From Acetobacteraceae bacterium (GTDB lineage Bacteria > Pseudomonadota > Alphaproteobacteria > Acetobacterales > Acetobacteraceae), in contig SHWL01000015.1 in the NCBI GenBank assembly GCA_009693865.1, positions 1 through 47,544 of the forward strand: a stretch of DNA of 47,544 bases, given 5' to 3'. A model generated the notes under the pieces. That model did no database searches, had not been told where the DNA came from, and saw only the letters and a list, made by a program, of their open reading frames with translations. This document shows, piece after piece, positions 17,006 through 25,459 of the stretch (positions within the stretch are counted from its first letter, which is position 1; each line of letters opens with the position of its first letter). The translations under genes and the position numbers were made by a program.

Positions 17006-17965
17006 TCAGTAACCAGCGGTTCGGTCAACCACCTCCCGTAACGGTTTTCCATCCAGGAACCGGCCGAGGTTTTCCACGAACAGGTTGGCAACGACCGAAT
17101 CGCGTTTGGGATGTCCGCCACCGATATGTGGCAGCACGATAATGCCCTCGGTCGTCCAGAACGGATGACTTGTGGGAAGAGGCTCCTGGCGGAACACATC
17201 CAGAATGGCGCCCGCGATTTTCTTGGTTTTCGTCGCGGCGATCAGGGCCGCGTCGTCGATGAGATGCCCCCGGCCGAAATTCAGGAGCCAGGCATTGGGT
17301 TTCATGACCGCGAGACGCTCAGCGTTGATGAAGTCCTCCGTCTGAGCCGTGGCGGGCAACAGCAGCACCACGAAATCCGATTGGGCCAGCACGTCGCTGG
17401 TACGCTCCGGAGGAAAGACCTCCGCGATGCCGGGCAACGGCGTGGGGTTTCGTTTCGTACCGACAACTTTCATTCCCAGGGCGGTCGCAAGGCGGGCCAC
17501 ATCCTGTCCCACCGCGCCCAGGCCGAGAATGCCCAGGGTTTGGCCGGTCAGGGGAATTGCGACTCGGCGGGTCCATTTGGAGTCATGCTGATCGGCCACG
17601 CAGGCGGCATAGGGTTTGGTCAGATAAAACAGCGCGCCCAAAATATTTTCCGGCATCGATTCACGGTGGGTGCCGCGTGCGCAGGTCAACGTCAGGTCGG
17701 GCGGAAGGTCCGGCAGCGCGAGCCACCCCTCAACGCCCGCCGTCAGGGCCTGAGCCCACCGGAGACTGGACATGCGGGGCAGCAAGCCGGCCGGAGCACC
17801 CCAGGCCAACATGGCCTCGGTCCGGGCCAACTGCGCATCGGACGGCTGATCCTTGCGGGCGAGGATTTCAACGCTGACACGACCCGCGAGGCCCGCCGCG
17901 GCGATGGCGTCGGTGTAGGGAGTCGGGCCGTCGGACCAAAGGAGTAGTTGCGTGGGATTGGGCAT
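17006..17965 (-). CDS. D-2-hydroxyacid dehydrogenase
   Basis: The 319-residue product is an NAD(P)-dependent D-2-hydroxyacid dehydrogenase. It has the Rossmann motif GILGLGAVGQDVARLA, the catalytic Arg in NFGRGHLIDD, Glu in DVFRQEPLP and His in VLPHIGGGHP. It resembles the glyoxylate/hydroxypyruvate reductase subgroup, but the substrate cannot be fixed. The open frame extends to 18331; I chose the ATG at 17965 (MPNPTQLLLWSDG) because the upstream part is not family-like and an AGGA lies 8-11 nt before this ATG. The 242 bp up to the peptidase gene must hold both divergent promoters. Confidence 0.88.
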   Translation of the reverse strand: MPNPTQLLLWSDGPTPYTDAIAAAGLAGRVSVEILARKDQPSDAQLARTEAMLAWGAPAGLLPRMSSLRWAQALTAGVEGWLALPDLPPDLTLTCARGTHRESMPENILGALFYLTKPYAACVADQHDSKWTRRVAIPLTGQTLGILGLGAVGQDVARLATALGMKVVGTKRNPTPLPGIAEVFPPERTSDVLAQSDFVVLLLPATAQTEDFINAERLAVMKPNAWLLNFGRGHLIDDAALIAATKTKKIAGAILDVFRQEPLPTSHPFWTTEGIIVLPHIGGGHPKRDSVVANLFVENLGRFLDGKPLREVVDRTAGY

Positions 17966-18207
17966 GGGAGATTCCTGAACGACTGCCACCAGCGTAATCG
18001 GGTTGAGGGGCGAAGGACCAGATGGGGGTTCCGCAAGCGCGGGTGCATGGTTCAGGGCCGCTGGCGGCGGCCTGCTCGTCCTGAGGGAACTGTGATCTGG
18101 ATCATAGCGATTCGATCCAGGTGGCGACACCGTGCCAGACACCGGCAACCACGCGCGACGTTTGCCGGCTGCTCCATCTGAACCCGCAAAAAACGGAGGA
18201 CTGACCG

Positions 18208-18996
18208 ATGGCCATGGCACCCGAGTTAAGAACTCACAAGATACAAAGATATGGATGGGTTCCCGATCTCCCCGATATTCGTGACCACTTTTTTTCGGCA
18301 CCCCAGCCGGTTTTCGCCACACTGCCTCCACATGCCGATTTGAGGCCAGGATGTCCGCCGGTCTACAATCAAGGCCAGCTTGGCAGTTGCACCGGAAACG
18401 CGATCGCCGCGGCGGTGCAGTTCGACCGCAAGAAGCATGCGCAATCGCCCGACTTCGTACCCTCGCGGCTGTTCATTTACTACAATGAACGCGTTATCGA
18501 GCACAGCGTGTCCCGGGACGCCGGAGCGATGATCCGCGACGGGATCAAGAGCGTGGCAACGGTTGGCGCCTGCCCTGAGCCTGACTGGCCGTACGATGAA
18601 ACGAAATTCGCGAAGAAGCCGCCCGCGAAGGCATTCTCGCACGCGCTCCAACACAAGGCGGTGAGCTACACCCGGCTCATCAATACATTGCCGCAGTTGA
18701 AAGGCTGTCTCGCGGCTGGGTTCCCGTTTGTCCTGGGCTTCAGCGTCTATGAAAGTTTCGAGAGTCAGACCGTCGCGCAAAATGGCATCGTGCCAATGCC
18801 GGCCTCCAATGAGAAGCTTCTCGGTGGACACGCGGTTCTCTGCGTCGGCTACGACGACCCGTCGCAGCGGTTCATTGTGCGCAACTCCTGGGGCCCAGGC
18901 TGGGGTATCGCCGGCTACTTCACGATGCCGTACGCCTATCTCACCGATTCCAACCTGTCCGACGATTTCTGGACGATCCGCATGATCTCGAAATAG
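18208..18996 (+). CDS. C1 (papain) family cysteine peptidase
   Basis: The 262-residue protein has the full papain-type active site: Gln55 and Cys61 in NQGQLGSCTGNA, His208 in GGHAVLCVGYDD and Asn226 in VRNSWGPGWGIAGYF. No signal peptide or propeptide is evident (N-terminus MAMAPELRTHKIQRYGWVPD), which is common among bacterial C1 peptidases; location is therefore uncertain. A GGAGG site precedes the ATG. It faces, tail to tail, a gene for a chagasin-type inhibitor of exactly this peptidase class, with a shared terminator hairpin between them. Target proteins are unknown. Confidence 0.92.
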   Translation: MAMAPELRTHKIQRYGWVPDLPDIRDHFFSAPQPVFATLPPHADLRPGCPPVYNQGQLGSCTGNAIAAAVQFDRKKHAQSPDFVPSRLFIYYNERVIEHSVSRDAGAMIRDGIKSVATVGACPEPDWPYDETKFAKKPPAKAFSHALQHKAVSYTRLINTLPQLKGCLAAGFPFVLGFSVYESFESQTVAQNGIVPMPASNEKLLGGHAVLCVGYDDPSQRFIVRNSWGPGWGIAGYFTMPYAYLTDSNLSDDFWTIRMISK

Positions 18997-19004
18997 TCTC
19001 CAGG

Positions 19005-19036
19005 GGAAGGGCGCGAAGACGCGCGAGCGCCCTTCC
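19005..19036. terminator. Bidirectional terminator hairpin between peptidase and inhibitor
   Basis: GGAAGGGCGC (19005-19014) and GCGCCCTTCC (19027-19036) form a perfect 10-bp stem with a 12-nt loop. It fills the 40-bp gap between two convergent stop codons. There is no long T run on either side, so efficiency is uncertain. Confidence 0.6.
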
Positions 19037-19366
19037 TTACGTGGTGACATTGATCCGCACGTCGAATTGTCCGGCCGGCGGAAGGCTGGACTCCCAGGGG
19101 CGGCCGAGCGTCAGGGCTAGATCGCAGACCCCGGCCTTCACAGCCTCGATCCGCCAGACATGTGTTGCTCCCTGGCCCGGCCGGGGCGGTGGTGTTTCAC
19201 CGGCGGTTTCGAGGAAATCCTCTTTGATCCGGCAGGCGGGCGCGCCGTCTTGACGGAATAGCCACCGGAAGCCCGTCGTCGGGTTTTCTTTCAGCCGCAA
19301 CTCGATAACCTGCCCGACGGGAATGCTGACCGTCTGACCCGCGAATGCTTCGTCGATCGCCAGCAT
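19037..19366 (-). CDS. Chagasin-type (I42) inhibitor of papain-family peptidases
   Basis: The 109-residue product has the three loops that chagasin-family inhibitors insert into the papain active site: NPTTGFRW (28-35), the glycine loop GQGATHVW (64-71) and RPW (89-91), in the usual order and spacing. The start is the ATG at 19366, preceded by AAAGGA; a much longer open frame in the same phase is only a shadow of the OmpA-like gene upstream. No signal peptide is seen, matching the neighbouring peptidase, which also lacks one. The pairing with a C1 peptidase strongly suggests that it controls that enzyme inside the cell. Confidence 0.88.
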   Translation of the reverse strand: MLAIDEAFAGQTVSIPVGQVIELRLKENPTTGFRWLFRQDGAPACRIKEDFLETAGETPPPRPGQGATHVWRIEAVKAGVCDLALTLGRPWESSLPPAGQFDVRINVTT

Positions 19367-19416
19367 AGTCAGCTTCCTTTGACACGAATCCACAACGCGA
19401 TGGGAGGTCGGCCGCC

Positions 19417-20484
19417 TCAGGGAAGCACGATCTCCACCGTCCCTGTGCCGGTGCGCGAGGCGCCGAGCGCGGTCTGAACGAGCGGCCTTGTATCGCCAAG
19501 AGCCGTGATCACGATGGCCTCTCTTGCCACACCGTCTTTGATCAGGGCCGCCGCCACCGCGTTGGCCCGGCGAGCGGCCATCGCCCGATCCGTTTGTTGG
19601 GTGCCGTACGCACCGATCTGAATTCGGGTCTTCCCAGCTTTGACGGACGACCGCGCCGCCTCCCGCACGATGGTGCTGGCCCGCGCGTCGACCGCGAAGT
19701 GGCTGGGGGCAAATGCCACAACATATGACGGTGCCTGAAGCGCCGAGGCGGCCGGCGGGGTGAGCCCGGCAGGCGGCGGCGTGTTGAACGCGAAACGCAC
19801 GCCAATCGTCAGCTCTTGCGCGAATTGGTTGTGGAACTTCGCCGTTCCTGGGCTGACGACCGCGCCGGTCGAGGACGCGCCACCGAACTTCAGGCCACCC
19901 AGGGTATTCATGAGCCGGTAATCGGCGGTGATCGATAGGCCGGGCATGTTCGGAACCGGGAATGCCAGTCCGGCGATACCCTGCATGGTCAATCCGCCGG
20001 ACTCTCCACTCGCGGAAAAGGCGAAGGCCGCATCCCTGCGTGTTACCGTGAAACCGCTGAGACGGGTGGATTGGTATCCCGCGCCGAGACCCAGATACGG
20101 AAAGACATAGGGAGACCCAACATCGAGATCGAACAAAGCATTCGCCATGAGTCCCCGGCGCGCGAGTGTTCCCGAACTCGCCGCCGGGAAAGAGGTTCCC
20201 GCGATGCCGTTCACGCTGGTTCTCCCGATCGTGCCTTCCAGTTCGAATCGCCAGCCATTGCCCAGGGCGTAGCCTGCGCTGATCCGGGCGGCGTATCCAG
20301 GAGACTGTCCGAAGTCGAAGGTACCGCGGAATCCAGACGCGACGGGGGTCACTTTTGTCGCGAAAGGCAGGCTCATTCCAGCGCCCGCGTCGGCGTAAAA
20401 ACCTTGGATCGGTTGCGCATGGGCAATCCTGGGCACGGCGCCGATCGCCAGGGCCAGGGCCAGGATCGTCAAACCAACTCTCAT
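19417..20484 (-). CDS. OmpA-like outer membrane protein with degenerate C-terminal domain
   Basis: The 355-residue product has a signal peptide (MRVGLTILALALAIGAVPRIAHA), an eight-stranded beta-barrel type N-terminal domain (QGFYADAGAGMSLPFA, SPGYAARISAGYALGNGWRFELEG, YVFPYLGLGAGYQST) and a C-terminal OmpA-like domain. That last domain is unusual: instead of the canonical DGxTDxxG segment it has GAYGTQQTDRAMAARRANAV, and the closing NRRVEI motif is replaced by GTGTVEIVLP. The peptidoglycan-binding asparagine/aspartate set is thus poorly kept, though the Arg of the RRA motif remains. The start is the ATG at 20484. It lies downstream of a canonical paralogue, with a strong terminator between them. 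Confidence 0.83.
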   Translation of the reverse strand: MRVGLTILALALAIGAVPRIAHAQPIQGFYADAGAGMSLPFATKVTPVASGFRGTFDFGQSPGYAARISAGYALGNGWRFELEGTIGRTSVNGIAGTSFPAASSGTLARRGLMANALFDLDVGSPYVFPYLGLGAGYQSTRLSGFTVTRRDAAFAFSASGESGGLTMQGIAGLAFPVPNMPGLSITADYRLMNTLGGLKFGGASSTGAVVSPGTAKFHNQFAQELTIGVRFAFNTPPPAGLTPPAASALQAPSYVVAFAPSHFAVDARASTIVREAARSSVKAGKTRIQIGAYGTQQTDRAMAARRANAVAAALIKDGVAREAIVITALGDTRPLVQTALGASRTGTGTVEIVLP

Positions 20485-20641
20485 GCACCAGGCTCCCGCC
20501 GACAGTTCAGAACTCAGCGGCACCAGCTTTCGGACCTGGCCGGTATCCGCGCGAAGCCGCCGAGATCCGGGCCGCTTGGGGAAACGATACCATACACGCC
20601 GTCCCGGGTCCGCCAGGTTATTCGTGGCACTCGCCTCGGGC

Positions 20642-20670
20642 AAAAAAGAAGGCGCTCGAAAGCGCCTTCT
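20642..20670 (-). terminator. Intrinsic terminator after the canonical OmpA gene
   Basis: GAAGGCGCT (20648-20656) and AGCGCCTTC (20661-20669) form a perfect stem with a CGAA loop (TTCG on the transcribed strand). On the minus strand it is followed directly by six T (complement of 20642-20647). This is a textbook rho-independent terminator for the gene ending at 20694. Confidence 0.88.
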
Positions 20671-20693
20671 TCCGTTCACCCGAACAATGCCGG

Positions 20694-21683
20694 TCAGCGA
20701 TAGACGATTTCCACTCGGCGGTTCTGCGGCTCCCGCGTGCCGGCACCGGTGGGTACCAACAGCTTTGTGTCGCCAAAGGCGTGCATGGAGATGGCGCTCT
20801 GAGGCACACCGTTTCTGACCAATTCGGCGGCAACGATTCGCGCGCGACGCTCCGACAGGCCCTGATTGTGACCAGCCGAGCCAGTCGTGTCGGTATTCCC
20901 GTCGACATCGATGCGGGTGTATTTCGTCTTGGTCGAGTAAGCGGCGGCGTCGACGACAATGCCTTGGCTGCGAGAGGTCAGGTCGGCCTTGTCCCAGTCG
21001 AAGAACACGAGGAATGTCTTGGCTCCGGTGTCGGTCATCGGCATCGGAGCAGCAGCGAGCGGTGCGGCGCCGAATGCGTAACGGAAGCCAACCATGGCAC
21101 TATGATTGAAGTCGTTGGTCAATTTAAACCCGGCCGGTGTCGCCGAATAGGTCCGCGAACTCGTAAGACCCAGGAAGCGGTATTCGGCGGTCAGCGCCAA
21201 GCCGGGCACGGCGTTGATCGGAAAGCCGACACCAGCGATACCCTGATAGGCGAAGCTGCCCACGGAGCTATTGGACAGGCCGGCGACCCCGCTCAGGGTC
21301 CCCCACTGATAGCCGGCGCCGGCCCCGACATAAGGCTGCACGGCCGGAATGAGTCCGGTGAAGTCATACAGCACATTCGCCATGACGCCGGCGAGATGCT
21401 CTGTGACGCCGCCGCTTTTTTGGAACTGGTTCTGGCGATAACCGCCCTCGACCTCGGTGCGCAGTCCGTTGCCGAAGCCGTAACCGAGACTGAGAACCCC
21501 TGCCGGACCGATTTCGGAGTTAAGCCTCGTGGAGGCGCCAACGGTCGGCTGGGCCGTTACCGACTGTTTGAAGTTCAAGCCGAGTCCGCCAGCCACGTAA
21601 AGGCCGTCAACCGCCTGAGCGTTCGCGACGGTCAGAGGCAGGACCATCATGGCCGTAGCGAGCAGAGCACTCCGGACTTTCAT
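20694..21683 (-). CDS. OmpA family outer membrane protein
   Basis: The 329-residue product has a signal peptide (MKVRSALLATAMMVLPLTVANAQA), a beta-barrel N-terminal half (DGLYVAGGLGLNFKQS, LSLGYGFGNGLRTEVEGGYR, QPYVGAGAGYQWG, LTAEYRFLGL) and a canonical C-terminal OmpA domain: FFDWDKADLTSRSQGIV, DVDGNTDTTGSAGHNQGLS, ERRARIVAAELVRNGV and the closing NRRVEIVYR. The latter domain anchors the outer membrane to peptidoglycan. An AGGAGAAAG site precedes the ATG at 21683. The barrel matches the downstream paralogue in many turns, so the two arose by duplication. Confidence 0.92.
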   Translation of the reverse strand: MKVRSALLATAMMVLPLTVANAQAVDGLYVAGGLGLNFKQSVTAQPTVGASTRLNSEIGPAGVLSLGYGFGNGLRTEVEGGYRQNQFQKSGGVTEHLAGVMANVLYDFTGLIPAVQPYVGAGAGYQWGTLSGVAGLSNSSVGSFAYQGIAGVGFPINAVPGLALTAEYRFLGLTSSRTYSATPAGFKLTNDFNHSAMVGFRYAFGAAPLAAAPMPMTDTGAKTFLVFFDWDKADLTSRSQGIVVDAAAYSTKTKYTRIDVDGNTDTTGSAGHNQGLSERRARIVAAELVRNGVPQSAISMHAFGDTKLLVPTGAGTREPQNRRVEIVYR

Positions 21684-21847
21684 TCGTCTTTCTCCTGATT
21701 TGGTTCAGCAGCGGCAACGCCGCTCCCGTATCGATGGGAGGGATAATAACGTCGCACATGTGGGATGACGAGAGGCGCGCCTGTCAATTTCCATACCAGT
21801 TGCAATAATGTCACAACGGGCGGCGGGAGAGACACAAACCCGCTTTA

Positions 21848-21943
21848 TGGCGGAAGAGAGCAGGAGTCGAACCTACCCAGGACCGCTCGGCGGCCCCAAC
21901 CGGGTTTGAAGTCCGGCCGGCCCACCGGGGCCGCTTCTCCTCC
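21848..21943 (-). tRNA. selC: tRNA-Sec (anticodon UCA)
   Basis: The minus strand from 21943 reads GGAGGAGA at the 5' end, which pairs with the 3' acceptor strand before GCCA as 8 bp with one G-U, the long acceptor stem typical of selenocysteine tRNA. The anticodon loop is CUUCAAA with UCA (complement of 21907-21909). It is followed by a long variable arm rich in G and C and by a T arm with GGTTCGACTCC. The length of 96 nt with encoded CCA is close to the 95 nt of E. coli selC. The gene lies 19 bp after the selA stop in the same direction, so it is probably cotranscribed. This tRNA decodes UGA as selenocysteine together with SelB. Confidence 0.95.
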
Positions 21944-21962
21944 GTTTGAGAGTATCGTCGGC

Positions 21963-23324
21963 TCAGCAGGTTTTGGGAAGCTGTTCGAGGAAAGCGGGTT
22001 CGTCGCCCGACTCCAGGCATCGGCAGTCCAGCCAAAGCCGGTCATGTCGGATGCGGCCGATCACCGGACGGGCCAAACCCCGCAACTGCGTCGCGAGCTC
22101 ATCAAGCCCCTTGCCGCCGAAGCACACGGCGGCCGAGGGCAGCAAATCGACCGGCAGCGCACCAGAGCCGATCTGGCTGTGGCAGGCCTCGACGGTGACC
22201 TCGCGGTCCGGCCAGGCGGCGCGCAGCGGTCCGGCGAGCCGCGATGCGGTGGCATGAATGTCGGATTCGGGGCGGGTGAGAAGCCGGAGCGCGGGCAACC
22301 GTTCGGCCAGGCGATCTGGGTTGAGATACAATCGCAAGACCATCTCCAATGCCGCCAACCGCCCCTTATCGAGCCGTAGTGCCCGTTTCAGGGGGTTCGC
22401 ATTGATCTGTCCGATCAGATCGGCGCGTCCGACGATCAGACCGGCCTGGGGTCCACCCAACAACTTATCGCCGGAAAAGGTCACCACATCGGCGCCATCC
22501 GCGAGAACACCCCGCGGTGTTGGCTCGTGGGGTAAACCCCAGCGTTCGAGGTCGATCAGGCTGCCGCTGCCGAGATCCTCGATCAGTGGCAGGTTGGCGC
22601 CATGGGCGATGGTGGCCAGGTCGCGCGTGGGGACGGCCGCCGTGAACCCTATAATCGCGTAATTGGCCTGATGCACGCGCAGCAACGCCGCGGTCCCGGG
22701 CCCGATCGCGGACTGGTAATCGCGCGGATGGGTGCGATTGGTGGTGCCGACTTCGCGAAGAACCGCACCCGATCGGCTCATGATATCGGGGACCCGGAAG
22801 GCACCGCCGATCTCGATCAGTTCGCCGCGGGAGACCGGTACCTCCTTGCCCAGAGCCAGGGTATTCAAGACCAGCAGGACAGCGGCGGCGTTGTTGTTCA
22901 CGACGGTGGCAGCCTCGGCGCCTGTCAGCTCCAGCAACAAGCCGGAGATATGGTCGTCGCGTTCGCCACGGCGGCCCGTGGTCAGGTCGTATTCAAGGTT
23001 GGTGGCGCTTCGATAGGCGGTCGCGGCGGCCTCTGCCGCCTCAGGCGGCAAGGGCGCGCGACCGAGGTTGGTATGCAGAACGGTGCCGGTCAGATTGAAA
23101 ACCGGGCGTTGCGAGACGGTGGCACGACGCGCGAGGGCATCCGCCGTTTCGTCCAGAATGTCCACGGCGTTCAGTCCAAAACGCCGGGCCTCCCGGTGAG
23201 CGGTCACGACGTCACGGAGAACCTCAATGACGGCGCTTCGACCAAAGCGCGCGATCAAGGCATCCGCTTCGGGTGCGCGGGCCAGAGCGTCAAGAGAGGG
23301 TAACGGGCTTGGCGATTTGCTCAT
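21963..23324 (-). CDS. selA: L-seryl-tRNA(Sec) selenium transferase
   Basis: SelA is the bacterial PLP enzyme that turns seryl-tRNA(Sec) into selenocysteyl-tRNA(Sec) using selenophosphate. The 453-residue product has the family N-terminal RNA-binding segment, then [19 protein letters not shown] (76-94), [40 protein letters not shown] and the PLP lysine Lys287 in [14 protein letters not shown]. The C-terminal domain ends in the usual region. The ATG at 23324 gives the expected length. tRNA-Sec follows 19 bp downstream. The partner genes selB and selD are not in the window. A likely client is the UGA-containing methyltransferase at 45072. Confidence 0.96.
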   Translation of the reverse strand: MSKSPSPLPSLDALARAPEADALIARFGRSAVIEVLRDVVTAHREARRFGLNAVDILDETADALARRATVSQRPVFNLTGTVLHTNLGRAPLPPEAAEAAATAYRSATNLEYDLTTGRRGERDDHISGLLLELTGAEAATVVNNNAAAVLLVLNTLALGKEVPVSRGELIEIGGAFRVPDIMSRSGAVLREVGTTNRTHPRDYQSAIGPGTAALLRVHQANYAIIGFTAAVPTRDLATIAHGANLPLIEDLGSGSLIDLERWGLPHEPTPRGVLADGADVVTFSGDKLLGGPQAGLIVGRADLIGQINANPLKRALRLDKGRLAALEMVLRLYLNPDRLAERLPALRLLTRPESDIHATASRLAGPLRAAWPDREVTVEACHSQIGSGALPVDLLPSAAVCFGGKGLDELATQLRGLARPVIGRIRHDRLWLDCRCLESGDEPAFLEQLPKTC

Positions 23325-23382
23325 GGCTTATGCATACGGCCAGCTGGACCCGTCGATCAAAGTACGGGACGGCTGTGGCGCA

Positions 23383-23778
23383 TCATTCTTTTGCCAGATA
23401 GCGTCGCCACGGCGCCCAATAATGCGTCTCCCATCCGTTGGTCACGCCGTCATGGTCGTGACTCGGGACATCGAGATGCACCAGGTCGATCCGCCCAGCC
23501 GTACCGTCTGGCACAAAATTGAGGATCAGCGTTGAATCGGGGTCGGTGTCATTGAACTTCACCGATCGCCACGACTGGACGATCAGTGTTGACGCGATGG
23601 CGGTCAGCATCGTGCCGCTCAGGCTCCCGTCGAAGGCGCGAAAGGGGGCACCCTCCGTCATGCCTATCGTCACCGGCGCGCCGGTGATCGCGGCATGGAG
23701 CAATGGATCCAGATACATCGCGAACAGCGTCGCGGCCGGGGCAGGCAAACGGACGGATTGCTGGATGATGGTTCTCAT
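23383..23778 (-). CDS. SRPBCC/AHSA1-like domain protein
   Basis: The 131-residue protein has the START-like helix-grip layout of the SRPBCC superfamily: QSVRLPAPAATLFAMYLDPLLHAAITG at the N-terminus, AFDGSLSGTMLTAIASTLIVQSWRSVKF in the middle and a C-terminal helix ending in WETHYWAPWRRYLAKE, typical of AHSA1 (Aha1-like) members. These bind small hydrophobic ligands or act as modifiers of stress proteins; no specific role is known here. It lies between selA and an SDR gene on the same strand and could be cotranscribed with them (gaps of 58 and 24 bp). Confidence 0.82.
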   Translation of the reverse strand: MRTIIQQSVRLPAPAATLFAMYLDPLLHAAITGAPVTIGMTEGAPFRAFDGSLSGTMLTAIASTLIVQSWRSVKFNDTDPDSTLILNFVPDGTAGRIDLVHLDVPSHDHDGVTNGWETHYWAPWRRYLAKE

Positions 23779-23802
23779 GTCTCTGTTCCCACGCCGTGCT
23801 GG

Positions 23803-24591
23803 CTACAAGCTCAGACCACCGTCGAGATAAAGCGTTTGTCCGGTCATGTAGTCTGAGGCCGAGGACGCCAGATACAGCGCCAGTAACCCGCATTCCCGCA
23901 GCCGGCCTGGGCGGCCAAGCGGAACGGTTGTCTTGGTACGCTCGATTGATTGGCGGACCCGCTCTTCGCCGGATGTCACGACATCCGGAAACATGCCGGG
24001 CGCGATGGCGTTGACGTGTACGTTGTAGGGCGCCCATTCCAACGCTTGCGCGCGGGTGAACCCGGCCAGCGCGGTTTTCGCCGCCGTATACAGAACGATC
24101 TCGCGCCCGCCCGAAGCGGAGGTCCAGGACGCGATGTTGATCACCTTGCCGGACCGGCGAGCCAGCATGTGCGGACCCACGGCGCGCGTGCACAGCAACG
24201 CTTCTGTCAGATTGACGTCGATGATGAACCGCAACTCCTCGTCTGAGACCCCGGGAACATCGGAGCCGGGCAGCGCGACCAGCGGCTTTCGAATCGAATC
24301 GCCCAGAGCGTTCACCAGGATATCGATCCGGCCGAACGTCGAAATGATCGTATCGACGGCCCGCTGAACCTCGTCCCATTTCGTGACATCCGCGAGGACC
24401 GGCACGACGCGCCGCCCGGATGACGCGGCGATGTCCGCGGCGGTATCGTTGACGTATTTCGGCGTCAGTGCGTTGAGCGCGACGTCCGCCCCGGCCTCCG
24501 CCAGCACCTGGGCGATACCCTTGCCGATGCCGCGCCCAGCGCCGGTGATGAAGACGACCTTTCCCTCGATGTTGTATTCGGCGGGCATCAT
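23803..24591 (-). CDS. SDR family NAD(P)-dependent oxidoreductase
   Basis: This 262-residue classical short-chain dehydrogenase has the cofactor motif TGAGRGIG near residue 16, the NALG variant of the NNAG motif, the catalytic Ser in NIASWTSASGG and the YTAAK catalytic Tyr/Lys, then the usual NAIAPGMF. The C-terminus ends in TGQTLYLDGG. It reduces or oxidises an unknown alcohol or ketone in the cytosol. Two ATG codons in tandem start the gene, with AGGGAGA upstream. It forms a same-strand set with an alpha/beta hydrolase upstream and the SRPBCC gene downstream, suggesting a small catabolic unit. Confidence 0.9.
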   Translation of the reverse strand: MMPAEYNIEGKVVFITGAGRGIGKGIAQVLAEAGADVALNALTPKYVNDTAADIAASSGRRVVPVLADVTKWDEVQRAVDTIISTFGRIDILVNALGDSIRKPLVALPGSDVPGVSDEELRFIIDVNLTEALLCTRAVGPHMLARRSGKVINIASWTSASGGREIVLYTAAKTALAGFTRAQALEWAPYNVHVNAIAPGMFPDVVTSGEERVRQSIERTKTTVPLGRPGRLRECGLLALYLASSASDYMTGQTLYLDGGLSL

Positions 24592-24609
24592 GGGGGAATC
24601 TCCCTGGGG

Positions 24610-25299
24610 TCAGGGGTTGAGCAGCAACCGAGTCAATTCATCGGGCATGGTCAGCATTGGATAGTGCCCGGTGTCGAGTTCGTGCCACTTGGCCTTCAAC
24701 CGGTCCGCCGCGCGGCGTTGATGCGCCTCCCCCGGGTTCGCGGCCTGTTTGCACCAAATGACCGTGGCGTCCCACGATTTGTCCCAGAAATCCGTCAACC
24801 GCACGGGCGTCATCGAGGTTCCGACCGGGTGCGGCGTGATACGGTCGATCACCCAGGCGCGCATCGCCGGTTCGAGATCGGCGAACAGGCCGTTCGCCGC
24901 GTCCTCCCGCGAAGGACCGGCGGCCAGACCGTAGGGGGCCGGTGCGTTACGATTGACGATGTCGCGGGTGCGTTCGCCGTTGAACAGCGCGAGGGCATCG
25001 ACCAGCACGATGCGGGCGACACGATCGCGCATCCGCTCGGCCGCGCCGCAGACGACCATGCCACCCGAACTGGTGCCGACCAGCACCGCGTCATGGAGAT
25101 CCTCGTGGAACAGAAGTTCGGCGACTTCGGTGACGTAGGTCGTGGTGTCGATGCCAGCCTGTAACTGATGGCGGCGCTCACCGCAGCCGAGCATTGTCGG
25201 GGCATGAACGACATGTCCCTGGGCGCGGAGGCGTTTGGCGACGTGCTGCCAGATCCAGCCGCCTTGATAGGAGCCGTGGACGAGTACGAAGTTGGTCAT
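24610..25299 (-). CDS. Alpha/beta fold hydrolase (esterase-like)
   Basis: The 229-residue product is an alpha/beta hydrolase with the early FVLVHGSYQGGWIWQHVA oxyanion region, the nucleophile elbow GTSSGGMV (Ser as nucleophile) and the catalytic His in LDTGHYPMLTMPDEL. The compact form, with YVTEVAELLF before the elbow, resembles the plant methylesterase/hydroxynitrile lyase-like bacterial group. The substrate is unknown. The ATG at 25299 gives the family start; the frame is open upstream to 25362 without family-like sequence. It lies 18 bp upstream of the SDR gene. Confidence 0.88.
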   Translation of the reverse strand: MTNFVLVHGSYQGGWIWQHVAKRLRAQGHVVHAPTMLGCGERRHQLQAGIDTTTYVTEVAELLFHEDLHDAVLVGTSSGGMVVCGAAERMRDRVARIVLVDALALFNGERTRDIVNRNAPAPYGLAAGPSREDAANGLFADLEPAMRAWVIDRITPHPVGTSMTPVRLTDFWDKSWDATVIWCKQAANPGEAHQRRAADRLKAKWHELDTGHYPMLTMPDELTRLLLNP

Positions 25300-25459
25300 G
25301 TCAGAGGCTTCCTCGTTTTTTGTCTTGGTCACGCATTGTGAAAGCGGGGGGTCCAGAGTCAATGGCGGTCATTGTCGCCGCGCATCACGCCCGATTTCCC
25401 ACTGGGTCAATCGGCGCTATCCTATGGCCAGACACCACCGTCGCTGGGAGAAACACGCC

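Noticed and set aside
19037-20488. 483-codon minus frame containing the chagasin-type gene
   Set aside because: Only the last 109 codons are real (start at 19366); the rest is a shadow of the OmpA-like gene in another phase.
20355-21698. 447-codon plus frame over the OmpA genes
   Set aside because: Antisense to two genes with signal peptides and a terminator; no family-like sequence.
23325-23382. Possible read-through UGA at the end of the SRPBCC gene
   Set aside because: The codons after that TGA are not family-like and run into the next start; the domain is complete before the stop.
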